Positions 18,214 through 25,835 of a stretch of 64,000 nt of DNA are shown piece after piece. The notes under the pieces are model-generated. The model saw only the letters and a program-made list of their open reading frames with translations. It was not told the origin of the DNA and searched no databases. Numbering within the stretch: the first letter of the stretch is position 1; each line of letters begins with the position of its first letter. The stretch spans positions 124,001-188,000 of the forward strand of contig CAWAJT010000007.1 in NCBI GenBank assembly GCA_963782415.1. The letters run 5' to 3'. Position numbers and translations under genes: made by a program. Source of the stretch: Bog-473 sp963782415 (GTDB lineage Bacteria > Actinomycetota > Acidimicrobiia > Acidimicrobiales > RAAP-2).

Positions 18214-19008
18214 TCATCCCCGGGCCAGGATCTCCAGGTGTGTGATGACGAAGACCGCATCGTCGGCGTCAGCCCAACGCACGAAGGCCTCGGCGATCCG
18301 CTCGAGCTCGACCGTGTCGCTGAGGCCGTATTCGACGGCCTGCTCGGCGAAGCGCGAGTAGCGCACCCGGTCAGCCCACAACCCGCCCCACCACGCCCGC
18401 GCCTCGGGGTCGGCGTAGGTCCACGTCGAGCTCGACACGGTCACGTCGGAGAATCCGGCCGCCCGCGCGTGGCCGAGGAGCCGGGGTCCGATGCGGGCAT
18501 CGTGCCCGTTGCGCTCCGTGACGGCCAAGTAGAGCGCCAGCCAACGATCCAACACCGGGTCCGATGGGGCCCAGGCGAAGGTGCCGTAGTCCGAGTCGCG
18601 CGCGGCCAGCACGCCGCCGGGGTCGAGGACACGGCGCAACTCGACTAGCGCGGCGACCGGGTCGTCGAGGTGTTGGAGGACCTGGTGCAGGTGGACCACG
18701 TCGAAGGAGGCGTCGGGGAAACCCAGGGCGAAGAGATCGGCCACCTCGAAGCGCAGGTTCTCCACGCCCAGGCCACTGGCATGCTCCTGGGCCTGGGCCA
18801 CCACATCGGCCGCCGCGTCCACCCCGATCGCCTCGCCGGGCGCGACCAGAAGGGCCAGATCGCTTGTGATGGTGCCGGGTCCGCAGCCCACGTCCAGCAG
18901 GCGCTGACCCGGGTGCAGATGGGGGAGCAGGTAGGCACTGGAATTCTCGGCCGTGCGCCACGTGTGGCTGCGCAAGACGGACTCGTGGTGCCCGTGTGTG
19001 TAGGTCAT
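18214..19008 (-). CDS. Class I SAM-dependent methyltransferase
   Basis: 264 aa. The AdoMet-binding motif is LLDVGCGPGTITSDLA, followed by GVDAAADVV, FEVADLFALGF and VVHLHQVLQHLDDP (motifs II-IV of UbiE/Methyltransf_11-type enzymes). The N-terminal YTHGHHESVLRSH is typical of an actinobacterial methyltransferase subgroup and confirms the start. The substrate is unknown. Its start codon is only 14 nt from the divergent DNA glycosylase start, so the two promoters must reach into each other's coding sequence. Confidence 0.85.
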   Translation of the reverse strand: MTYTHGHHESVLRSHTWRTAENSSAYLLPHLHPGQRLLDVGCGPGTITSDLALLVAPGEAIGVDAAADVVAQAQEHASGLGVENLRFEVADLFALGFPDASFDVVHLHQVLQHLDDPVAALVELRRVLDPGGVLAARDSDYGTFAWAPSDPVLDRWLALYLAVTERNGHDARIGPRLLGHARAAGFSDVTVSSSTWTYADPEARAWWGGLWADRVRYSRFAEQAVEYGLSDTVELERIAEAFVRWADADDAVFVITHLEILARG

Positions 19009-19022
19009 GCGTACATTGTGGC

Positions 19023-19883
19023 GTGCCCGAAATGCCCGAGATGCAAGCGCTGTCCGAACGCCTCGACGCTCTGTTGGCGGGGTCCACCCTCGACCGCGCC
19101 GACCTGCTGGGGTTCTCCTCCCTCAAGACGTACGCGCCGACACCGGACGAGCTCTACGGGCACACGCTCCTCTCGGTGAGCCGGCGGGCCAAGTACCTCG
19201 TCTGGGCGTTCGACGACGGCAACAGGATGGTCCTGCATCTGTCGCAGGCGGGACGGCTCGATATCGAGGACCCACCGAAGAAGACGAAGCCGCGCGGCGC
19301 CGTGGCCCGCTTCACCTTCACCACCGCCGGCCCTTCGCCGTCGCGCGTCGGTGTGCTCGTGCGCGAATACGGCACGCAGCGCAAGGCATCGTGGTGGATG
19401 CTGGCACCGGGCGACGACGGGCCCCTGTCCGGGTTGGGTCCCGAACCGGGCAGCGACGAGTTCGCCGCCTTCATCCGCACCAGCGACTCCCGGCGCCACC
19501 TCACCACCGACCTACGTGATCAGCACGTGGTGGCGGGAATCGGTCGTGGCTGGGGCGATGACATCCTGCACCGGGCCAAGTTGTCGCCGTTCGCCTCGCT
19601 TCGTTCCCTCAGCCCGGACCAACGCGAGGCACTGCTCACGGCGGCGAACGAGGTGTTGTCCGACGCGCTCGAGCTCGAGCGCGGCCGGCCGGGCGGGCTG
19701 TCGGAGTCCAAGCTCGGCGGCCGGTTCAAGGTGCATGGACGTTTCGGCGAACCGTGCCCGACGCCCTGTGGGGACACGCTCGAACGCGTGTCCTTCGAGT
19801 CCTACGAAATGGCGTACTGCCCGACCTGCCAGACGGGTGGCAAGGTGCTGGCCGACCGTCGCCTCTCGAAGCTCCTCAAGTAG
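19023..19883 (+). CDS. Fpg/Nei-family DNA glycosylase
   Basis: Base-excision-repair glycosylase/AP lyase. The GTG start gives an N-terminal PEMPE, so Pro at position 2 (the Schiff-base nucleophile) and Glu at position 3 are in place. Conserved features follow: RRAKYLVW, the helix-two-turn-helix GRGWGDDILHRAKLSPF, and a C-terminal zinc finger with CPTPCG and YCPTCQTGGK. At 286 aa it is of normal length. The substrate (oxidised purine or pyrimidine) cannot be decided from sequence. No LexA box is seen in front of it. Converges on lexA. Confidence 0.9.
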   Translation: MPEMPEMQALSERLDALLAGSTLDRADLLGFSSLKTYAPTPDELYGHTLLSVSRRAKYLVWAFDDGNRMVLHLSQAGRLDIEDPPKKTKPRGAVARFTFTTAGPSPSRVGVLVREYGTQRKASWWMLAPGDDGPLSGLGPEPGSDEFAAFIRTSDSRRHLTTDLRDQHVVAGIGRGWGDDILHRAKLSPFASLRSLSPDQREALLTAANEVLSDALELERGRPGGLSESKLGGRFKVHGRFGEPCPTPCGDTLERVSFESYEMAYCPTCQTGGKVLADRRLSKLLK

Positions 19884-19931
19884 CGGTCCTCGCTGTCCGC
19901 CCGCGCGTCGACCGACCTTTTTTGGGGCCCG

Positions 19932-20567
19932 CTAGTTCAGCTGGCGCACCACGGTCACCACCTTGCCGAAGATCGTGACCTCGTCGGGCCCGTCGAAGAT
20001 CATCGGCTCGTAGGCGGTGTTGGCCGGTGTCAGCACGACTCGGCCGTTCCTGCGGCTGAAGGTCTTGACCGTGGCCTCGCCGTCGTTGATGCCGGCCACG
20101 ACGACGTCGCCGTTGTCGGCCTCGGGCTGCTGGCGCACCACGACGTAGTCGCCGTCGAAGATGCCGGCGTCGGTCATGGAGTCACCCCGGACCCGCAGCA
20201 TGAAGGAGGGACCGCTGCCGGTGAATTGCTCCGGCATGGGGAGGAGCTCCTCGATGTTCTCCTCGGCCAGCACACCCGTTCCCGCCGCCACCTCGCCCAC
20301 GAGCGGCACGTTGTGCACCGCCGAGGCCGGCAGCCGGGACGACGTGTCCGGGTCGAAGTGCACCTGGATGGCCCGAGGCTTGCTCGGGTCCTTGGAGAGG
20401 TAGCCCTCCCGCTGCAGCACGGCCAGGTGCGTGTGCACCGTGGCCGAGGAGGCCAGCCCGACCGCCTCGCCGATCTCACGCACCGAGGGCGGGTAGCCCC
20501 GGTCGCGCTGGCAGTCGGCGATGTAGTTGAGGATCTGCAGCCGCTTCCCGCTCAGGACCTCGGCCAT
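19932..20567 (-). CDS. lexA: SOS repressor LexA
   Basis: Represses DNA-damage genes; RecA-stimulated self-cleavage inactivates it. The N-terminal winged helix is RLQILNYIADCQRDRGYPPS to GLASSATVHTHLAVLQREGY. The Ala-Gly cleavage site is in EVAAGTGVLAEE, the catalytic Ser in RVRGDSMTDAGI and the Lys in GEATVKTF. At 211 aa it is standard length. ATG 20567 has AAAGGAGA upstream. Two LexA boxes at 20620 and 20669 lie ahead of it, consistent with autoregulation. Confidence 0.96.
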   Translation of the reverse strand: MAEVLSGKRLQILNYIADCQRDRGYPPSVREIGEAVGLASSATVHTHLAVLQREGYLSKDPSKPRAIQVHFDPDTSSRLPASAVHNVPLVGEVAAGTGVLAEENIEELLPMPEQFTGSGPSFMLRVRGDSMTDAGIFDGDYVVVRQQPEADNGDVVVAGINDGEATVKTFSRRNGRVVLTPANTAYEPMIFDGPDEVTIFGKVVTVVRQLN

Positions 20568-20619
20568 CGGCGTCTCCTTTGGTGCCCACCCCGGCCTGCT
20601 GCCGGGCCCCTCCCGGGGG

Positions 20620-20633
20620 CGAACATCCGTTCG
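20620..20633. promoter_or_regulatory. LexA (SOS) box 1
   Basis: CGAACATCCGTTCG, a near match to the actinobacterial box CGAACAnnTGTTCG (one half-site change), 53 nt upstream of the lexA start. Confidence 0.75.
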
Positions 20634-20668
20634 TGACGGACCAACATACCGAAGCGGGCGCCGCAAAG

Positions 20669-20682
20669 CAAACATCTGTTCG
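20669..20682. promoter_or_regulatory. LexA (SOS) box 2
   Basis: CAAACATCTGTTCG, one mismatch from the consensus palindrome, about 100 nt upstream of the lexA start. Confidence 0.75.
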
Positions 20683-20785
20683 ACGACCCTTTCCCGCCCG
20701 GGTGGCCGCAGGACGGCTCTCAGGCGGGGACACGGCAGGCGTGGGGTGGATTGTCACATCGCTTTCGTAGGGTGATCCCGTGGTG

Positions 20786-20799
20786 CGAACAGCTGTTCG
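20786..20799. promoter_or_regulatory. LexA (SOS) box 3
   Basis: CGAACAGCTGTTCG, a perfect palindrome, first of three boxes ahead of the LysM gene. Confidence 0.85.
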
Positions 20800-20815
20800 A
20801 GAAATCGGTTGACGG

Positions 20816-20829
20816 CGAACAGGTGTTCG
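20816..20829. promoter_or_regulatory. LexA (SOS) box 4
   Basis: CGAACAGGTGTTCG, 30 nt downstream of box 3 centre to centre. Confidence 0.85.
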
Positions 20830-20849
20830 TGATCCAATGTCGGGGACGG

Positions 20850-20863
20850 CGAACAGGTGTTCG
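20850..20863. promoter_or_regulatory. LexA (SOS) box 5
   Basis: CGAACAGGTGTTCG, identical to box 4 and 34 nt beyond it. It ends 15 nt before the ATG at 20879 and so abuts the ribosome binding region. Confidence 0.85.
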
Positions 20864-20878
20864 AAAGAGGGAGACGTC

Positions 20879-21235
20879 ATGACGGTCGCATACGAGCTCG
20901 AGTACGTGGAACACCGGCCCCGGCTCTACGTCGTGCCCGACCACCCGACGCGGACAGCACCTTCCCCCCGGGTGCGCCGCCGCCGGGTGGTCGTGGCCGC
21001 CTTTGTCATCGGCCTGTTGGTCCTGCTCGCCCTGCCGATCCGGTCGCTGGGCGGGAGCACCCTGGCCCAGGCGGCGCCGGCACACGGTCAGGAGTACGTC
21101 GTCAAGGCCGGCGACACCTTGACCTCCATCGCCGACCGGGCCGACCCGGCCCACGCAGCCTCGTTGACCGGGCAGCTCGTTCGGGAGACCGGGACGAACC
21201 TGGTTGTGCCCGGGGAGCGCATCTTCATTCCCTGA
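20879..21235 (+). CDS. SOS-induced LysM membrane protein (division-inhibitor type)
   Basis: 118 aa. A basic cytosolic N-terminus, one transmembrane helix (VVVAAFVIGLLVLLALPI) and an extracellular LysM domain (EYVVKAGDTLTSIADRADP to VVPGERIFIP) that should bind peptidoglycan. The architecture and the position divergent from lexA match the mycobacterial ChiZ/Rv2719c and corynebacterial DivS SOS division-suppressor genes, functional analogues of SulA and YneA. Three LexA boxes lie immediately upstream. Division inhibition is inferred from position and architecture. nrdR starts 14 nt downstream. Confidence 0.8.
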   Translation: MTVAYELEYVEHRPRLYVVPDHPTRTAPSPRVRRRRVVVAAFVIGLLVLLALPIRSLGGSTLAQAAPAHGQEYVVKAGDTLTSIADRADPAHAASLTGQLVRETGTNLVVPGERIFIP

Positions 21236-21249
21236 CTATCGTCGGCGGT

Positions 21250-21717
21250 GTGCGGTGTCCCTGGTGTGGTGTCGATGACGACCGCGTCGTCGATTCACGC
21301 CAGGCGGAAGATGGTGGAGCGATTCGCCGCCGTCGCGAGTGCCTCGGGTGCGAGCGTCGCTTCACGACGTTCGAGCGAGTCGAAGAGGTCCCGCTCTGGG
21401 TGGTCAAGCGCAGTGGCTTGCGAGAGCCCTTCGATCGGGCCAAGGTGATCGAGGGAGTGCGATCGGCCACCAAGAACCGGCCCGTCACGCCCGAGCAGAT
21501 GGAGGAGTTGGCCCAGGGCGTGGAGGACGCGCTGCGGGCGCTGACCACCGAGCCCAGCAGCCAGCAGGTCGGTGTGGCCGTCCTCGAACGGCTGCAGAGC
21601 CTCGACGATGTGGCCTATCTCCGTTTTGCCAGCGTCTACAAGGGCTTCGAGGAGGCAGGCGACTTCCAGCGCGAGGCCGGACTGCTCACCAAGACCACGG
21701 AGCCGAAGCGGAAGTGA
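21250..21717 (+). CDS. nrdR: Transcriptional repressor NrdR
   Basis: Represses ribonucleotide reductase genes according to ATP/dATP level. The N-terminal zinc ribbon begins VRCPWCG and continues with CLGCERRFTTFE, supplying four cysteines. The ATP-cone domain follows (WVVKRSGLREPFDRAKVIEGV). At 155 aa it is standard length. The GTG at 21250 places the zinc ribbon at the very N-terminus as in the family. It shares one base with the next start codon and lies in a transcript that should be SOS-inducible. Confidence 0.95.
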   Translation: MRCPWCGVDDDRVVDSRQAEDGGAIRRRRECLGCERRFTTFERVEEVPLWVVKRSGLREPFDRAKVIEGVRSATKNRPVTPEQMEELAQGVEDALRALTTEPSSQQVGVAVLERLQSLDDVAYLRFASVYKGFEEAGDFQREAGLLTKTTEPKRK

Positions 21718-22415
21718 TGGACGAGACGCCCGGCATCGTCCTGGCCGTCTACGCACATCCCGACGACGCCGACGTCGCCTGCGGCGGCACCCTGGCCCGG
21801 TGGGCCAAGGCCGGTGCAGCGGTCCACCTCGTGGTCTGCACCGATGGGGGCAAGGGCACGACCGACCCCGCCGTGGACCCGGTGCAGCTGGCGGCGGAGC
21901 GGGCCGCCGAACTGGAGTCGTCGTCAGCCCTGATCGGCCTGGCCACCGTGGAGAACCTCGGCTTCCCGGACGGGGAGCTGCCCGACTCCGACGAAGTCCG
22001 GCGCACGCTGGTGGAGCGGGTTCGCGCTTTGCGTCCCGACGTCGTGTGCGGCCACGACCCGACGGCCGTCTTCTTCGGGCAGGACTACTTCAACCACCGC
22101 GATCACCGCATCGCCGGTGCGGCTCTCTTGGACGCCGTCGCACCGGCGGCCGCGCTGCCGCACTATTTCCCCGGCGCCGGGCCGGCGCACCAGGTTCCCA
22201 CGGTCCTCCTGTCGGCCACGCTCGAGCCCGACGAGTGGGTGGACATCTCCGACACCGTCGAGGCGAAGGCGTCTGCCGTCGAGTGCCACCGGACGCAATT
22301 CGCGGGGCAGGACGGATGGGCCGGCGAAGCCGTGCGCCGCCGCGCCGCCGAAGAGGGCAAGCGGGCCGGCGTCGCGTACGCCGAGGGGTTCCGCCGGTTG
22401 AGGCTCGGTGGCTGA
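21717..22415 (+). CDS. PIG-L family (LmbE-like) deacetylase
   Basis: Zinc-dependent deacetylase of 232 aa. The AHPDDADVACGG motif provides the His-Asp-Asp metal and catalytic residues, and FNHRDHR supplies the other His ligand. Relatives include MshB and Mca of mycothiol metabolism and N-acetylglucosaminyl-PI deacetylases; the substrate here is not decidable. Overlaps nrdR by 1 nt and dinB by 8 nt, so it is within the same transcript. Confidence 0.88.
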   Translation: MDETPGIVLAVYAHPDDADVACGGTLARWAKAGAAVHLVVCTDGGKGTTDPAVDPVQLAAERAAELESSSALIGLATVENLGFPDGELPDSDEVRRTLVERVRALRPDVVCGHDPTAVFFGQDYFNHRDHRIAGAALLDAVAPAAALPHYFPGAGPAHQVPTVLLSATLEPDEWVDISDTVEAKASAVECHRTQFAGQDGWAGEAVRRRAAEEGKRAGVAYAEGFRRLRLGG

Positions 22416-23697
22416 GCGGCCGAGCCTGCCGACCATTCTGCACATCGACATGGACGCGTTCTTCGCGTCGGTCGAGGTGCTCGACGACCCCTCCCTGGCC
22501 GGAAAGGCCGTGATCGTGGGAGGCGCGGGTGCGCGCGGCGTGGTCGCCTCGTGTACCTACGAGGCGCGCCGCTACGGGGTGCATTCAGCCATGCCGTCCG
22601 TGCGGGCTCGCCAGCTCTGCCCGCAGGCGATCTTCCTCGCCGGTCGCCACAGCCGCTACGCCGAGGTCAGCGCGGCGTTGCACAAGGTGCTGACCGACGT
22701 CACGCCCATGGTCGAGCCGATCGGCCTGGATGAGGCGTTCATGGACGTCGCCGGTGCGGTCCGCCTGCTCGGGCTGCCGGCAGACATCGCCCGCGGCCTC
22801 CGTGGACGTGTGCGTGACGAGCTCCATCTCGAGTGTGCCGTCGGGGTCGGTCGCTCCAAGATGATCGCCAAGTTGGCCTCCCGCGCCGCCAAGCCACGCG
22901 CCAGTCGCTCGGGCCTCGAGCCCGGGACCGGTGTGTATGTGGTGGAGCCGGCGGACGAGCTCGCGTTCTTGCACGGGCACGACGTGGAGGCATTGTGGGG
23001 CGTCGGCCCGGCCACAGCCAAGCGGCTGCACGACCTCGGCGTGCGGACCGTGGGCGACCTGGCCGCTCTCCCGCTCGACACCGTCGTGCGACGCCTCGGG
23101 AAGGCTAACGGGGCGCACCTGGCCGCTTTGTCGCGCGGGGAGGATCCCGACCCGGTCAACCCGAATCGTCCCAACAAGTCGATCGGGCACGAAGAGACCT
23201 TCAGTCAGGACCTCGTCGACCCCGACGAGCTCGAGCGCCACGTGCTGCGCATGGCCGAGTCGGTGGCGACCATGCTGCGCGGTGCGTCGAGTTCGGCCAG
23301 GACGATCATGGTCAAGGTGAAGTTCAAGGACCTGTCGTTGCAGTCGCGCGCCCATACGCTGGATCGGCCCATTTCGACCGGGGGCGCCATCGGACAGGTT
23401 GCGGCGGCGCTCCTGGCGAGCATCGACCCGGGCGAGGGAATCCGGCTCCTCGGAGTCAGCGCCTCCGGTTTGGGCGCCGGTGGGGTGGACCAGCTCTCCT
23501 TCGATCTCGGCGACGGGCTCCATGATGACAACCACAGCGCGACAGCGCGGGAGCAGTCGTGGGCCGAGGTCACGGCGACGGTCGATGCCATCCGCGGCCG
23601 CTTCGGTACCAGCGCCGTGGGCGCCGCCTCAATGGTGACCGAAGAGGGCGTGCAGGTGCCGGCGCGTCGTGACGCGCCGTGGGGTCCCGACGTCTAG
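22408..23697 (+). CDS. dinB: DNA polymerase IV (Y-family translesion polymerase)
   Basis: Bypasses template lesions. The catalytic motif is LHIDMDAFFASVEV, DEAFMDV gives the second carboxylate pair, and SKMIAKLASRAAKP is the palm motif. The little-finger domain follows and a possible clamp-binding QLSFDL lies near the C-terminus (about residue 354). 429 aa, GTG start within the end of the PIG-L gene. Being fourth in a transcript with three LexA boxes at its head, it is probably damage-inducible. Confidence 0.94.
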   Translation: MAERPSLPTILHIDMDAFFASVEVLDDPSLAGKAVIVGGAGARGVVASCTYEARRYGVHSAMPSVRARQLCPQAIFLAGRHSRYAEVSAALHKVLTDVTPMVEPIGLDEAFMDVAGAVRLLGLPADIARGLRGRVRDELHLECAVGVGRSKMIAKLASRAAKPRASRSGLEPGTGVYVVEPADELAFLHGHDVEALWGVGPATAKRLHDLGVRTVGDLAALPLDTVVRRLGKANGAHLAALSRGEDPDPVNPNRPNKSIGHEETFSQDLVDPDELERHVLRMAESVATMLRGASSSARTIMVKVKFKDLSLQSRAHTLDRPISTGGAIGQVAAALLASIDPGEGIRLLGVSASGLGAGGVDQLSFDLGDGLHDDNHSATAREQSWAEVTATVDAIRGRFGTSAVGAASMVTEEGVQVPARRDAPWGPDV

Positions 23698-24851
23698 CGG
23701 CTGGACGGCCCGGGGGGCCACCAGTGGATCCAGTAGCCGTGTGGGTGGGTGTCGGCCAGGCGCACGGCGGGCACGGCACCTGGTCCGACGTGCACCAGAG
23801 CGGTAGCCAGATCGGGACCCCGGTGTCGAATGGGTGACGGGGGTGTCGGCAAGCCGGGCGTCTCGAAAGGCGACTCGCAGTAGAGATAGTGCACGCGTCG
23901 GAACATGGCGAGTGCGGCGACCTGCTCGACCAGCGCACGCTGTTCGGACTCGCTCAGGTAGGCGGCGACCCAGGAATGGAAGACGACGAGGGGCCTGTCG
24001 CTCGCGATGGTGGCGGCCACCGTCGGCAAGTCCGTGAGCATGTTCCCGCGTTCGAGACGGGGCGGGTGCGCCGACGCCCGCACGTTCGCCAAGGCACCGC
24101 GCAGGCGACCGAACCGCACGGGGTTGTCAGGCCATTGGCAGGCCTGGAGCCAGCGGGCCTCGTCGTCGGAGAAGGGATCGACCGGCGACAGGTCGAGCCC
24201 GACTCGCTCGGCCATGCGCGGCAGGCGGAGGTCGGGGAGGTGGGAGACGTCGGGACGCGCTGTGCACGTCAGTGCCACGGCTTCGCCTCCGGTGGCGTGC
24301 GTCCGGGCACCGGCCGCCCGGACGGCGTCCCCGTCGGCGGCCCGGTAGGAGTAGGCGTAGTCGTCGAAGAGGAGGTTGAGTCCCGCCGACGTGCCGAGGT
24401 CGAGGAGAGACAAGGGTTCGCTCCAGCCGTACTGCGCCGCGATGTGACAGAGCCCCGGCAGCAGAGCGGTGCAGCGCCCGACCTCATTGGTCTGGGTCGA
24501 GCGGGTGGCGACGAGCTGTTCGATCTCGGCGCGGTGGGCGCGGCAGAAGTCGGTGAACGCGGCCGCGACGTCTCCGCTGCGCGGCGCTCCGAAGGGGACG
24601 CCGCGCACGAGGGCCACCGTGTCGTAGTAGGCGGCCAGCGGGTGGTCGGCTCCGGCCAGGAGGAGCGAGTGCACGGCGGCCAGGAGGAGCAGGGGGCGCC
24701 GCTGGGGGAGAGGCGCGCCGTCGAGGAGGGACAAGATGGCGGGGTCGTGGGCGACATCCCGGCAAATGGCGGGGTAGGTGCGCCCCCCGTCGCGCTCGAC
24801 CGTGGCGGCGAAGGCGAGGAAGTGAGCCGTGAGCGGCTCGTCGGCGAGCAT
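23694..24851 (-). CDS. DUF2332 family protein
   Basis: 385 aa, soluble. It matches the actinobacterial DUF2332 family: the N-terminal FAATVERDGGRTYPAICRDVA, the central LSLLDLGTSAGLNLLFDDYAY (resembling an AdoMet-type loop) and VVFHSWVAAYLSESEQRALVE. Family function is not established; the GTSAG segment hints at a methyltransferase-like fold. Starts 7 nt after the sortase stop, so it is probably the last gene of the glnD-LDT-sortase transcript. Its stop overlaps the dinB stop on the opposite strand by 4 nt. Confidence 0.8.
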   Translation of the reverse strand: MLADEPLTAHFLAFAATVERDGGRTYPAICRDVAHDPAILSLLDGAPLPQRRPLLLLAAVHSLLLAGADHPLAAYYDTVALVRGVPFGAPRSGDVAAAFTDFCRAHRAEIEQLVATRSTQTNEVGRCTALLPGLCHIAAQYGWSEPLSLLDLGTSAGLNLLFDDYAYSYRAADGDAVRAAGARTHATGGEAVALTCTARPDVSHLPDLRLPRMAERVGLDLSPVDPFSDDEARWLQACQWPDNPVRFGRLRGALANVRASAHPPRLERGNMLTDLPTVAATIASDRPLVVFHSWVAAYLSESEQRALVEQVAALAMFRRVHYLYCESPFETPGLPTPPSPIRHRGPDLATALVHVGPGAVPAVRLADTHPHGYWIHWWPPGPSSR

Positions 24852-24858
24852 GCGCCGG

Positions 24859-25785
24859 CTAGAAGCTGGCGGGGAGCAACGGGCTGATGGCCCCGAAGAA
24901 GAACCAGAGCAGGACCAGCGTGCCGAGGGCGCCGACGCCGTAGATGAGCCAGCGCTGCCGACGGAAGCGATAGGCAGCGAAGAAGATCCCGGTTACGACG
25001 GCAGCCGTCAGGAAGCCCCACAAGATCGTGCTGGTGAGCCCGACGCCCGAATCGCCGGCCAGGCTCTGGCTGACCGGAGCGTCGTGGGTCTTCGCCTTGG
25101 TCTTGGTGGCCGGGAGGCCCGAATTCTGGAAGAGCTGGGAGTGGGCCAGCGTCGCCTGGACGATGAGCCGCGTCGTGGCGCTGAAGCGCGGATTACAGGT
25201 CGTGAGCGTCAGTTGGTTGCCGAGAACGTTGTTGATGACCGAGGTGTCACTCGGCGAGACCACGAAGCTCTTGGTGGTGTCGTAGACGAAGACACCCTGC
25301 AGGGTGGTGACCACGATGGGGTCGCCAACCTTGACCGAGTCAAGGTTGTAGAAGGGGTGGCCGTAGGTAGTCCGGTGACCGGCCACGGCTGCGTTGCCGG
25401 CCTGGCCGGGGAGCGGCGTCCCGGTGTAGTGGCCCGGACCCTTGCGCAGGTCTGGCGTGTTCGTGCCTTCGACGATGACCTGATTGAGCCCGATCACGGG
25501 GATCCTGATGTCGCCGACGGGGTTGCCCTCGGCCGGAGGTGTCGAATGGGGCGCAGCGACAGGAGGCCCCGTCGGCAACTTGTCGAGCGCCGATTCTTGC
25601 GCCAGCGCGTTGCGGATGGCGTCGTTGTCGGTCTCGTGCTGCAGTTGGGTGCGCAGGCCCGACTGCGTGCGCGCCTCTTGCACCGACGTGCCCCAGATCT
25701 GGTACGCCGTAAAGAGAAGGAGGAGAACCCCGAGTCCGATCAGGACTCTTCCAAGGATGTCGGCTACCCGCCGTAACGTGGACAT
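24859..25785 (-). CDS. Class E sortase
   Basis: Membrane transpeptidase that attaches or cross-links surface proteins. N-terminal transmembrane helix (VLIGLGVLLLLFTAYQIW). The sortase domain has the catalytic His in AVAGHRTTYG, Cys in LTLTTCNPRF and Arg in SATTRLIV. Two additional C-terminal helices are present (ILWGFLTAAVVTGIFFAAY and GALGTLVLLWFFF), making it bitopic. 308 aa. No sorting-signal substrate was recognised in the window. Next to an L,D-transpeptidase, so this is an envelope-building pair. Confidence 0.9.
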   Translation of the reverse strand: MSTLRRVADILGRVLIGLGVLLLLFTAYQIWGTSVQEARTQSGLRTQLQHETDNDAIRNALAQESALDKLPTGPPVAAPHSTPPAEGNPVGDIRIPVIGLNQVIVEGTNTPDLRKGPGHYTGTPLPGQAGNAAVAGHRTTYGHPFYNLDSVKVGDPIVVTTLQGVFVYDTTKSFVVSPSDTSVINNVLGNQLTLTTCNPRFSATTRLIVQATLAHSQLFQNSGLPATKTKAKTHDAPVSQSLAGDSGVGLTSTILWGFLTAAVVTGIFFAAYRFRRQRWLIYGVGALGTLVLLWFFFGAISPLLPASF

Positions 25786-25835
25786 CGCAGACAGAGGTTA
25801 GAGCGAACAGAGGCCGTACCTCGCTCGCCCCCCTC

